Origin: Muribaculaceae bacterium
GTDB lineage: Bacteria; Bacteroidota; Bacteroidia; Bacteroidales; Muribaculaceae
Assembly: GCA_023666885.1 (NCBI GenBank)
Contig: JAMPBB010000013.1
Span: 1 to 36,147 of the forward strand
Direction of reading: 5' to 3'
DNA length: 36,147 nt
The translations under genes and the position numbers were made by a program. Below are positions 1 to 6,952 of the stretch, in pieces (positions within the stretch are counted from its first letter, which is position 1; every line of letters begins with the position of its first letter). Below the pieces are notes generated by a model. That model was not told where the DNA came from and did not search any database. It saw only the letters and a list, made by a program, of their open reading frames with translations.

Positions 1-33
1 AAAATATATCTTTGGGGAGATGTAATCAAGGTA

Positions 34-55
34 TTTTAAATGAAAGAGCCGTGAT
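34..55 (+). repeat. 22-bp repeat, left copy
   Basis: The 22 bases here contain AAATGAAAGAGCCGTGAT preceded by TTTT. They recur perfectly, in inverted orientation, at 36094-36115. The copy reads toward nifJ and ends 49 nt before a TAACTTCG element that may be the nifJ -7 box. It is not itself a palindrome. It could be an upstream regulator site, a dispersed repeat, or one arm of a hairpin whose other arm lies outside the window. Confidence 0.8.
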
Positions 56-104
56 CAATCTGTTAAATTCCAACCATATTCTATATATTGTGGGAATAAA
101 TTCG

Positions 105-112
105 TAACTTCG
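105..112 (+). promoter_or_regulatory. possible -7 element of the nifJ promoter
   Basis: TAACTTCG differs by one base from the Bacteroidetes TAnnTTTG -7 consensus and lies about 97 nt before the nifJ start. No convincing TTG is found 19-21 nt upstream, so the call is weak. A short GC-rich hairpin (CGCGC, loop TGAC, GCGCG) occupies 111-124 and would sit at the very 5' end of the transcript. The 1-208 stretch otherwise holds only the 22-bp repeat at 34-55; I see no gene in it. Confidence 0.3.
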
Positions 113-208
113 CGCTGACGCGCGTACCGCAGCATAAATAGTATGATGCATGGTGCGTGCCGGAGATAAAGAAGTACCTTAATTTCCTAATAGATTACTA
201 ACAAAATT

Positions 209-3200
209 ATGAGCAAGGAAAAAAAATTCTTGACTTGTGATGGTAACCAGGCCGCAGCGCATATATCATATATGTTCTCGGAAGTGGCGGCCATCTATCC
301 CATCACCCCGTCATCAACTATGGCTGAATACGTTGATGAATGGGCTGCTGCCGGACGTAAAAACATTTTTGGAGAGACGGTTCTCGTTCAGGAGATGCAG
401 TCAGAGGGCGGCGCCGCAGGTGCCGTGCACGGCTCACTTCAGGCAGGAGCTCTCACCACTACCTACACTGCATCGCAGGGCCTGCTGCTGATGATACCTA
501 ACATGTACAAGATAGCAGGTGAAATGCTTCCCTGTGTGTTCCATGTATCGGCTCGTACCATCGCATCACATGCGCTGAGTATATTCGGTGACCATCAGGA
601 CGTGCTCGCTTGCCGTCAGACCGGTTTCGCCATGCTTGCCGAAGGTTCAGTGCAGGAGGTAATGGATCTGGCCGGTGTGGCACATCTGTCCACCATCAAG
701 AGCAAGATTCCTTTCCTGAACTTCTTCGACGGCTTCCGTACATCGCATGAGATACAGAAGATAGAAGTAGTGGATCAGGAAGACCTGGAGCCGCTGGTAG
801 ATTATGAGGCAATAGCTGATTTCCGCCGCCGCGCCCTCACACCGGACGCTCCCGTGGCTCGCGGTATGGCTGAGAACTCTGACGTATTCTTCCAGCACCG
901 TGAGGCTTGCAACAAGCAGTATGATGCCGTACCTGACATCGTAGAGGCTTACATGAAGAATATCAGCGATATCACAGGCCGTGAATATCACCTGTTCAAC
1001 TACTACGGTGCTCCTGATGCTGACCGCGTAATCATAGCTATGGGCTCTGTTACTCAGGCTGCTCAGGAAGCCATAGATCATCTGATGTCAAAGGGTGAGA
1101 AGGTAGGTCTGGTATCAGTACACCTGTACCGTCCGTTCTCAGCACGCCACTTCCTCAGCGCCATACCTTCAACTGTGAAGCGTATAGCTGTGCTTGACCG
1201 CACTAAGGAACCCGGTGCCAACGGCGAGCCTCTGTACCTTGATGTGGCTGAATGCTATTGCGGCAAGGCTGACGCTCCCATGATAGTATCGGGCCGCTAC
1301 GGTCTGGCATCGAAGGATACCACTCCGGCTCATATCATAGGCGTGTTTGACAATCTGGCTCTTCCCGAACCCAAGACCAAATTTACCGTAGGTATAGTCG
1401 ATGACGTTACTTTCCTGTCACTTCCTCCCGTCAAGGAACTGGCACTGAGCGGTGAAAGCACTTACGAGGCCAAGTTCTATGGACTCGGTGCTGACGGTAC
1501 TGTGGGCGCCAATAAGAACTCTGTAAAGATTATAGGTGAGAACACCTCTAAATATTGTCAGGCATACTTCGCATATGACTCGAAGAAGTCAGGCGGTTTC
1601 ACCTGTTCACACCTTCGTTTCGGCGACGAGCCCATACGCTCTACATATCTTGTAACCACACCTAACTTCGTGGCATGCCATGTACAGGCATATCTGCACA
1701 TGTACGATGTGACACGCGGTCTGCGTGACGGCGGCACATTCCTGCTCAACACCATATGGGAGGGCGAGGAACTGGCCAAGAACCTGCCTAACAAGGTTAA
1801 GAAGTATTTCGCTGACCATAACATCACCGTATACTACATCAACGCTACCAAGATAGCTCAGGAAATAGGACTTGGTAACCGTACCAACACCATCCTCCAG
1901 AGCGCATTCTTCCGTATTACTGAAGTGATTCCTGTAGATCTGGCCGTAGAGCAGATGAAGAAGTTCATCGTTAAGTCATATGGCAAGAAGGGTCAGGATG
2001 TAGTGGAAAAGAACTATGCAGCTGTGGATCGCGGCGGCGAATACAAGCAGCTTCCCGTTGATCCGGCTTGGAGCAATCTTGAAATAGAACCGGCTCCCGC
2101 CAATGATGATCCCGCATTTATCAATGAGATAGTACGTCCTATCAATGCTCAGGATGGCGATCTGCTTAAGGTAAGTGACTTTGCCAATATAGCTGACGGT
2201 ACTTGGGAGCAGGGCACTGCCGCTTATGAAAAGCGCGGTGTGGCCGCATTCGTTCCCGAATGGCTGCCTGAGAACTGCATACAGTGTAACAAGTGTGCTT
2301 ATGTATGTCCTCACGCTTCAATACGTCCGTTTGTGCTTGATGCTGCTGAAATGGCGGTTGCACCGTTCGGCGAGGACAGAACCATTCCTGCTATAGGCAA
2401 GACATTTGCCGGCATGCGTTTCATGCAGGCTGTGGATGTGCTTGACTGTCTGGGCTGCGGCAACTGTGCTGATGTATGCCCCGGCAAGAAGGGTGTCAAG
2501 GCTCTCGTGATGAAGCCTCTTGAAACTCAGCTTGACGTTCAGAAGGAATGGGACTACTGCGTTAAGAAGGTGGCTTCAAAGCAGAACCTTGTAGATATAA
2601 AGAGCAATGTCAAGAACAGCCAGTTTGCCACTCCGCTCTTTGAATTCTCCGGCGCTTGCTCAGGCTGCGGTGAAACTCCTTATGTGAAGCTGATAAGCCA
2701 GCTGTACGGTGACCACGAGATGGTGGCCAACGCTACAGGTTGCTCTTCAATATATTCAGGCTCCGTTCCTTCCACTCCGTACACCACCAATGCCAAGGGT
2801 TACGGTCCGGCTTGGGGCAACTCGCTGTTCGAGGACTTTGCTGAATTCGGACTCGGCATGACTATAGCCGGTGAAAAACTCCGTGCACGTGTGGCCGACA
2901 AGATGAAGGACATCACCGAATGCCCCACTTGTTCGGATGAAATCAAGGCTCTGGCTCAGCAGTGGCTTAACGCTCCTGACGATGCCGTGTCAACTCGTGA
3001 GGTGGCTGAGAAGATAGTACCTCTCTGCGAGGCTTGCGGTTGCGATGCCTGCAAGGAACTTCTTGCCATAAAGGGCTTCATAGCCAAGCGTTCACAGTGG
3101 ATTATAGCCGGTGACGGTGCTGCTTATGACATAGGCTTCGGCGGTCTTGACCACGTACTCGCTTCAGGTAAGAACGTAAATGTGCTGGTAGTGGACACTG

Positions 3201-3778
3201 AGGTTTACTCTAATACCGGCGGTCAGGCTTCAAAGGCTACTCCGCTCGGCGCCATTGCCAAGTTTGCTGCATCAGGTAAGCGTATCCGTAAGAAGGATCT
3301 CGGTCTGATAGCATCTACCTACGGTTATGTATACGTGGCTCAGATAGCTATGGGCGCTGACCAGAATCAGACTCTTAAGGCTATCCGCGAGGCTGAAGCT
3401 TATGACGGACCGTCGCTCATCATAGCTTATGCTCCCTGTATCAACCACGGTATACGCGCCGGTATGGGTAAGAGCCAGCAGGAAGAGGCCAATGCCGTGG
3501 CTTGCGGTTACTGGCACCTGTGGCGCTACAATCCTGCTTTAGAGGAAGTAGGCCAGAATCCGTTCTCGCTTGACAGCAAGGAGCCGGATTGGGATAAGTT
3601 TGAAGACTTCCTCAAGGGCGAAGTGCGCTACTCATCAGTAGTTAAGCAGTACCCTGACCAGGCTGCTGAACTCTTCGCTGCAGCCAAGGCTAATGCACAG
3701 TGGCGTTACAACAACTATCGCCGTCTGGCTCAGCAGCAGTGGGGCGTAGATCCTGAAATAGGTAATCTTCCCAAGTAA
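209..3778 (+). CDS. nifJ: pyruvate:ferredoxin (flavodoxin) oxidoreductase
   Basis: This is the single-chain homodimeric enzyme that oxidises pyruvate with CoA to acetyl-CoA and CO2 and passes electrons to ferredoxin or flavodoxin in the cytoplasm of anaerobes. The 1189-aa length is full size for the family. The N-terminal pyrimidine-binding region carries PITPSST at residues 31-37. Two ferredoxin-type 4Fe-4S motifs follow: CIQCNKCAYVCP near 690-701 and CLGCGNCADVCPG near 746-758. The C-terminal part has further cysteines (CSGCGE, CEACGCDAC) and a thiamine-diphosphate binding stretch starting GDGAAYDIG near 969 and continuing to EVYSNTGGQ. The gene stands alone, pointing away from its neighbours, and ends in a strong hairpin. 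Its codon use looks strongly biased, as expected for a highly expressed central-metabolism enzyme. I see no truncation or missing cluster ligand. Confidence 0.97.
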   Translation: MSKEKKFLTCDGNQAAAHISYMFSEVAAIYPITPSSTMAEYVDEWAAAGRKNIFGETVLVQEMQSEGGAAGAVHGSLQAGALTTTYTASQGLLLMIPNMYKIAGEMLPCVFHVSARTIASHALSIFGDHQDVLACRQTGFAMLAEGSVQEVMDLAGVAHLSTIKSKIPFLNFFDGFRTSHEIQKIEVVDQEDLEPLVDYEAIADFRRRALTPDAPVARGMAENSDVFFQHREACNKQYDAVPDIVEAYMKNISDITGREYHLFNYYGAPDADRVIIAMGSVTQAAQEAIDHLMSKGEKVGLVSVHLYRPFSARHFLSAIPSTVKRIAVLDRTKEPGANGEPLYLDVAECYCGKADAPMIVSGRYGLASKDTTPAHIIGVFDNLALPEPKTKFTVGIVDDVTFLSLPPVKELALSGESTYEAKFYGLGADGTVGANKNSVKIIGENTSKYCQAYFAYDSKKSGGFTCSHLRFGDEPIRSTYLVTTPNFVACHVQAYLHMYDVTRGLRDGGTFLLNTIWEGEELAKNLPNKVKKYFADHNITVYYINATKIAQEIGLGNRTNTILQSAFFRITEVIPVDLAVEQMKKFIVKSYGKKGQDVVEKNYAAVDRGGEYKQLPVDPAWSNLEIEPAPANDDPAFINEIVRPINAQDGDLLKVSDFANIADGTWEQGTAAYEKRGVAAFVPEWLPENCIQCNKCAYVCPHASIRPFVLDAAEMAVAPFGEDRTIPAIGKTFAGMRFMQAVDVLDCLGCGNCADVCPGKKGVKALVMKPLETQLDVQKEWDYCVKKVASKQNLVDIKSNVKNSQFATPLFEFSGACSGCGETPYVKLISQLYGDHEMVANATGCSSIYSGSVPSTPYTTNAKGYGPAWGNSLFEDFAEFGLGMTIAGEKLRARVADKMKDITECPTCSDEIKALAQQWLNAPDDAVSTREVAEKIVPLCEACGCDACKELLAIKGFIAKRSQWIIAGDGAAYDIGFGGLDHVLASGKNVNVLVVDTEVYSNTGGQASKATPLGAIAKFAASGKRIRKKDLGLIASTYGYVYVAQIAMGADQNQTLKAIREAEAYDGPSLIIAYAPCINHGIRAGMGKSQQEEANAVACGYWHLWRYNPALEEVGQNPFSLDSKEPDWDKFEDFLKGEVRYSSVVKQYPDQAAELFAAAKANAQWRYNNYRRLAQQQWGVDPEIGNLPK

Positions 3779-3806
3779 GAGTAGTATAATCCTACTATAA
3801 ACAGCA

Positions 3807-3840
3807 TCCGGGGTGCGTGGCTTAAGCCATGCGCCCCGGA
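3807..3840 (+). terminator. strong intrinsic terminator after nifJ
   Basis: A 15-bp stem is formed by TCCGGGGTGCGTGGC and GCCATGCGCCCCGGA around a TTAA loop, with two G-U pairs. It starts 28 nt after the nifJ stop. The following tract (GTGTTTGTAATAATAA) is only weakly T-rich. It may also limit transcription arriving from the toxin gene on the other strand. Confidence 0.85.
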
Positions 3841-3885
3841 GTGTTTGTAATAATAATAAATAAAACGGATGGTAGCAGTGTTGAA

Positions 3886-4188
3886 TCAATCATCACGCTT
3901 CCTAAGCCGCTCAATGTTCTTTTTGTTGTATGCCTCGCCGCGTGAAACAAGATACTCAAACCGTATCAGCTCTCCTTCAATCCGGACATGAAGGACAAAG
4001 AATGCTCTTTTGCTCCCTATCTTTATACGATATACATTGTTAAGGCCTTCTATTTTTCTACAGTTGCTTATGTCATCAAGGCTCTGAGCATCGATTACGT
4101 TATTTATCGCCTCAACGATTGAATGGTGGATTTTACCGGAAAGCTTATCAAGGGCCTTGACAAATTCCTTGGAGAAGTCAACTTTCAT
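3886..4188 (-). CDS. RelE/ParE-superfamily toxin of a type II toxin-antitoxin pair
   Basis: This 100-aa basic protein resembles toxins of the RelE/ParE fold, which mostly either cleave mRNA at the ribosome or poison gyrase. The supporting features are small size, the N-terminal pattern FSKEFVKALDKL, a central YRIKIGSKRAFFVLH strand pair, and a C-terminal helix-strand with Arg76, Arg83 and Tyr87, the kinds of residues that act in RelE-type nucleases. The exact target cannot be read from sequence. Its ATG overlaps the antitoxin stop by four bases (ATGA, 4185-4188), the coupling typical of these operons with the antitoxin first. The pair looks AT-richer than its neighbours and sits between unrelated housekeeping genes, so horizontal acquisition is plausible but is an inference. 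Confidence 0.8.
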   Translation of the reverse strand: MKVDFSKEFVKALDKLSGKIHHSIVEAINNVIDAQSLDDISNCRKIEGLNNVYRIKIGSKRAFFVLHVRIEGELIRFEYLVSRGEAYNKKNIERLRKRDD

Positions 4189-4460
4189 CTGTACTGACCA
4201 ATACCGTGACGGCGCATAAAGTCGTTCTTTTCACTTTCATTTACCATAACCTGCCCATCCGGATGTGCTGAAACAAGATAACGGTAGAGCTCTGCATCCT
4301 CTATTTCATTAGCCTCCTCCACTAAAAGTTGCTCGATATATTTTTTGAGATTAAGCCCCATGGCCGCTGACTTTATGGTTAATACACGAAATACATCCTC
4401 AGGAATGTCTATCAATTTTCGGTGTGATGGCTGTGCCGAATTTAATGGTATAGTATTCAT
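4185..4460 (-). CDS. antitoxin of the RelE/ParE-like pair, probable ribbon-helix-helix protein
   Basis: This 91-aa protein is encoded directly upstream of, and overlapping, the toxin gene. The segment HRKLIDIPEDVFRVLTIKSA followed by AMGLNLKKYIEQLL reads as a strand plus two helices, as in ribbon-helix-helix DNA-binding domains. The acidic C-terminal half (EEANEIEDAELYRYL onward) would wrap the toxin. I chose ATG at 4460 rather than the in-frame TTG at 4508 because that TTG is part of the -33 promoter box and the predicted transcript starts downstream of it. Autorepression is likely, since a 7-bp-arm dyad lies inside the promoter. The ribbon-helix-helix assignment is by pattern only. Confidence 0.75.
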   Translation of the reverse strand: MNTIPLNSAQPSHRKLIDIPEDVFRVLTIKSAAMGLNLKKYIEQLLVEEANEIEDAELYRYLVSAHPDGQVMVNESEKNDFMRRHGIGQYR

Positions 4461-4477
4461 ATGGTTTATGTTTCTTG

Positions 4478-4509
4478 CAAAGTTAGTATGTATATATCGT
4501 ATATACAAA
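4478..4509 (-). promoter_or_regulatory. toxin-antitoxin promoter with internal operator dyad
   Basis: On the minus strand TTTG (4509-4506) is followed after exactly 20 nt by TAACTTTG (4485-4478), a full match to the Bacteroidetes -33/-7 promoter. The spacer holds GTATATA-CGA-TATATAC (4506-4490), a perfect 7-bp-arm inverted repeat touching the -33 box. The antitoxin ATG lies about 18 nt below the -7 element. An antitoxin dimer bound here would block sigma-factor access, the usual autoregulation of such operons. Confidence 0.8.
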
Positions 4510-4557
4510 TGCCGGTCGCAAAAGTTCTCAGTATATTTCAGCTGAATGTTATGTTGG

Positions 4558-5442
4558 TTAAAGGGAGGAGTAGGAAGGGGAGAAGGTGTCGCCGCCTGTG
4601 GAGCGGCCGGAAGTCAAACCTTGTTTGAACCAGTGTACTCGCTGAGCTGAGCGCCCGTGATTGAAGCTTTCAGGCATCTCACGTCCGTAAGCCTTGCGCT
4701 GCAGGTAATCATCTCCTATCTTTGAGGCCACGTCTATGGCTTCTTCTATGTCACCATCCTCTATGGAGCTGAACATGGCGTTGTCACGGTTTGCCCACAC
4801 TCCGGCATAATAGTCGGCTTGGAGCTCTATGCGTACGCTTATTTTGTTGGCTTCGCTTTCAGGGAGTCGGCTCATCTGACTGTGTGCATCATCAAGAGTG
4901 CCGAGCAGATACTGCACATGATGCCCTACTTCGTGAGCTATTACATAGGCATAGGCAAAGTCGCCACCGCCGCCTATGTCGCGTTCCATATCCTTGAAGA
5001 AGTCAAGGTCAATGTACACGGTTTGGTCAGCCGAACAGTAAAACGGTCCTGTCTGTGACGTGGCTGTACCGCAGCCGGAATTGACCGAGCCGTGGAACAG
5101 TACCATTTTCGGACATTCATACCCGCCCCATCCGTTGCGGCGAAATTCCTCTGTCCATACGTCCTCGGTGCCGGCAAGCACTTTTGCGGCAAATTCTTCC
5201 AAGGCGGCATCTTCTTCGGTGGGTACATATTCAGATGATGCGGCGGGTTGCCCTATGACACCGCTTCCCATACCACCGGCCACGTTTTGAAGCACATCAC
5301 CTATGCTGCCTCCCGAAAGGAGTGTGATGATACCTACGGCTATCACACCTATGATACCGCCTCCTATACCTATCTTACGTCCGGACAGGCTGCTGCGCCG
5401 GTCCTCAATGTTATTGCTGCGTCTGCGTCCGTCTAATCTCAT
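4558..5442 (-). CDS. membrane-anchored neutral zinc metallopeptidase, YpfJ/KPN_02809 family
   Basis: This 294-aa protein has an Arg-rich N-terminus (MRLDGRRRSNN), one hydrophobic glycine-rich segment at about residues 24-44, and a periplasmic or exported catalytic domain. The zincin motif HEVGH is at residues 170-174. A downstream ELQADYYAGVW with Glu206 supplies the likely third zinc ligand, the arrangement of the putative neutral zinc metallopeptidase family. The sequence is complete, ending in a Ser/Gly-rich tail. The physiological substrate of this family is poorly known. It lies about 100 nt downstream of the ferritin gene with a 14-bp-stem hairpin between them, so it probably has its own promoter, although I could not find a clear one. 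The toxin-antitoxin pair follows on the same strand. Confidence 0.88.
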   Translation of the reverse strand: MRLDGRRRSNNIEDRRSSLSGRKIGIGGGIIGVIAVGIITLLSGGSIGDVLQNVAGGMGSGVIGQPAASSEYVPTEEDAALEEFAAKVLAGTEDVWTEEFRRNGWGGYECPKMVLFHGSVNSGCGTATSQTGPFYCSADQTVYIDLDFFKDMERDIGGGGDFAYAYVIAHEVGHHVQYLLGTLDDAHSQMSRLPESEANKISVRIELQADYYAGVWANRDNAMFSSIEDGDIEEAIDVASKIGDDYLQRKAYGREMPESFNHGRSAQRVHWFKQGLTSGRSTGGDTFSPSYSSL

Positions 5443-5469
5443 ATCCGGGTGGTTTTTCTTTTATAACAG

Positions 5470-5520
5470 ATTACGGCTCTGAAAAGTCCACTAAGCAGCG
5501 GATTTATTCAGAGCCGTAAT
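5470..5520 (-). terminator. perfect 14-bp hairpin between ferritin and the zinc peptidase
   Basis: ATTACGGCTCTGAA (5470-5483) and TTCAGAGCCGTAAT (5507-5520) pair perfectly around a 23-nt loop. It begins 22 nt after the ferritin stop on the minus strand and is followed by only a weak U-tract. It most likely ends or stabilises the ferritin transcript. The arm core AGAGCCGTnAT also occurs in the 22-bp repeats at 34-55 and 36094-36115. Confidence 0.7.
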
Positions 5521-5541
5521 GTGGTGATGTGTGGTTATGAC

Positions 5542-6060
5542 TTATTCGTTGGTAAGGATGGACGGTGCCACGTACGTACGGGCTGCCAGTTCCTGGTCAA
5601 GCATGTATATTCCCATGCCGTCATTGCCTATCAGGGCGAATTTGTCAATGAGTGTGCGAGCATTGTCCTCTTCTTCCACCTGCTCGCTTACAAACCATGC
5701 CAGACGGTCACGTGTGGCATAGTCATGTTCGCTTTCGGCCATAGAGAACAGTTCGTTTATCATGGCTGTCACTTTCTGTTCGTGAGCCAGGGTGGATTTG
5801 AATGCGTCAAGAGGTGATTCCCATGAGGTGGGTACGGCATCAACAGCTTTGAGCTCTACGCGGCCGCCGCGCTGATTCACATAGTTCATGAATATGCGTG
5901 CATGCGCAAGCTCTTCCTTATACTGGATGTAAAACCAGTTGGCTATGCCCTGACGGCCTTCGGCCTCAAAGTGCATGGACATGGACAGATAAAGATTGGC
6001 TGACCACATTTCAGCGTTGATTTGCGCATTAAGCGCATCTTGAATTTTGTTGCTGAGCAT
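5542..6060 (-). CDS. ftnA: non-heme ferritin, FtnA type
   Basis: This 172-aa protein is a bacterial ferritin subunit that would assemble into a 24-mer shell, oxidise Fe(II) and store it as a ferric core in the cytoplasm. All ferroxidase ligands of E. coli FtnA can be placed at the same numbers: Glu17, Glu50, His53, Glu94 and Gln127, with Glu130 nearby for the third iron site. The four-helix-bundle length and the short C-terminal helix fit FtnA rather than heme-binding bacterioferritin, because no conserved Met52 heme ligand context is present. The gene seems monocistronic, with a hairpin after it and the lpxA terminator before it. I could not find a full -33/-7 promoter in the 80 nt upstream; TACGTTTA near the start is a partial match. 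Confidence 0.96.
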   Translation of the reverse strand: MLSNKIQDALNAQINAEMWSANLYLSMSMHFEAEGRQGIANWFYIQYKEELAHARIFMNYVNQRGGRVELKAVDAVPTSWESPLDAFKSTLAHEQKVTAMINELFSMAESEHDYATRDRLAWFVSEQVEEEDNARTLIDKFALIGNDGMGIYMLDQELAARTYVAPSILTNE

Positions 6061-6090
6061 AATATTAGGCTATTAAACGTATTAAAAAAT

Positions 6091-6121
6091 AACGCCACAA
6101 ATTTATAAAAGTTGTGGCGTT
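6091..6121 (-). terminator. intrinsic terminator after the lpxA-type gene
   Basis: AACGCCACAA and TTGTGGCGTT form a perfect 10-bp stem with an 11-nt AT-rich loop. On the minus strand it is followed at once by ATTTTTTAAT, a good U-tract. It lies 22 nt past the stop of the acyltransferase and closes the efflux operon. Confidence 0.88.
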
Positions 6122-6142
6122 AATCATTATGTTTGGGCGGGT

Positions 6143-6931
6143 TTATTCTTCAAGGTCGCGCGGTATGGCCACGAGGCGCAGCTTCACACCTTCGATAAAC
6201 TCGGTTATGGTGCGGCGCACGCGGCTGTCTTCAAGGTCGGCATTTATACGGCGCAGGGCGTTGAACACTGAAGTGCCGCTCTGATATACATGACGGTAAG
6301 CCTTGGCCACGTCATCTATCTCATCCTCGGTGTATCCATGTTTGCGAAGTATCACAGCGTTCACGCCAAAGTATGCAGCAGGATTGTGGGCCATGATGAC
6401 GTAGGGGGGCACATTGCCGCTTATACGGCATCCGCCTTTTACGAGTACCCACTGTCCTACCTTGCTCTTTTCGTGCAGTATTACACCTGATGACAGTATG
6501 GTGCATTCGCCTACGGAAGCATCGCCGGCTATGGTCACGCTATTGCCTATCACGGAGCGGCCTTCTATGAGAGAGTCATGCCCTATATGGCTTTCGGCCA
6601 TTATGAAACAGCTGTCGCCTACACGGGTTCCACCCTCAGGTTTTATACCACGGTTTATTATTACGTGTTCGCGTATTACATTATTGTCACCTATGTAGCA
6701 GTATGTCTTTTCACCGTTCCAGCGGAAATCCTGAGGGTCGGCGCCTATAATGGAGCCTTGGTACACCTTATTGTTCTTACCCATGCGTGTGCCGGATATG
6801 ATGCTGGTGTAAGGCATTATTTCGCAGCCGTCGCCTATCTCCACATCGGCATCGATGAATGCAAACGGGTGAATCTTGACATTTTGGCCTAATTTGGCCG
6901 AAGGGTCTACGTGAGCTAATGGACTAATCAT
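6143..6931 (-). CDS. lpxA: acyl-ACP--UDP-N-acetylglucosamine O-acyltransferase (LpxA type)
   Basis: LpxA adds the first 3-O-acyl chain to UDP-GlcNAc in lipid A synthesis, as a cytoplasmic trimer. The 262-aa length matches the family. The N-terminal two thirds are hexapeptide repeats of a left-handed beta helix, and the C-terminal 70 residues are helical. His115 and His118 in SHIGHD align with E. coli His122 and the catalytic His125, and His143 aligns with His144. GDNNVIRE at 81-88 is typical of the family. The gene starts 21 nt after the outer-membrane efflux gene with no terminator between, so it is probably the last gene of that operon. lpxA is usually found near lpxC/lpxD/fabZ, none of which is here, so this may be a second LpxA-like copy with a different acyl chain or sugar preference. 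That is inference. Confidence 0.87.
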   Translation of the reverse strand: MISPLAHVDPSAKLGQNVKIHPFAFIDADVEIGDGCEIMPYTSIISGTRMGKNNKVYQGSIIGADPQDFRWNGEKTYCYIGDNNVIREHVIINRGIKPEGGTRVGDSCFIMAESHIGHDSLIEGRSVIGNSVTIAGDASVGECTILSSGVILHEKSKVGQWVLVKGGCRISGNVPPYVIMAHNPAAYFGVNAVILRKHGYTEDEIDDVAKAYRHVYQSGTSVFNALRRINADLEDSRVRRTITEFIEGVKLRLVAIPRDLEE

Positions 6932-6952
6932 GGTAAATGCGTGTTAAGGGTT

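Noticed and set aside
647-1081. 144-aa minus-strand frame within nifJ, and similar antisense frames in other genes
   Set aside because: They are fully antisense to strongly supported genes, lack signals and resemble no family.
4461-4508. N-terminal extension of the antitoxin from TTG 4508
   Set aside because: The TTG is part of the -33 box and the extension covers the operator and -7 element, so it is upstream of transcription.
6061-6090. Promoter for ferritin at TACGTTTA
   Set aside because: The nearest TTTG is only 16 nt upstream and falls in the lpxA terminator stem; the match is too poor to call.
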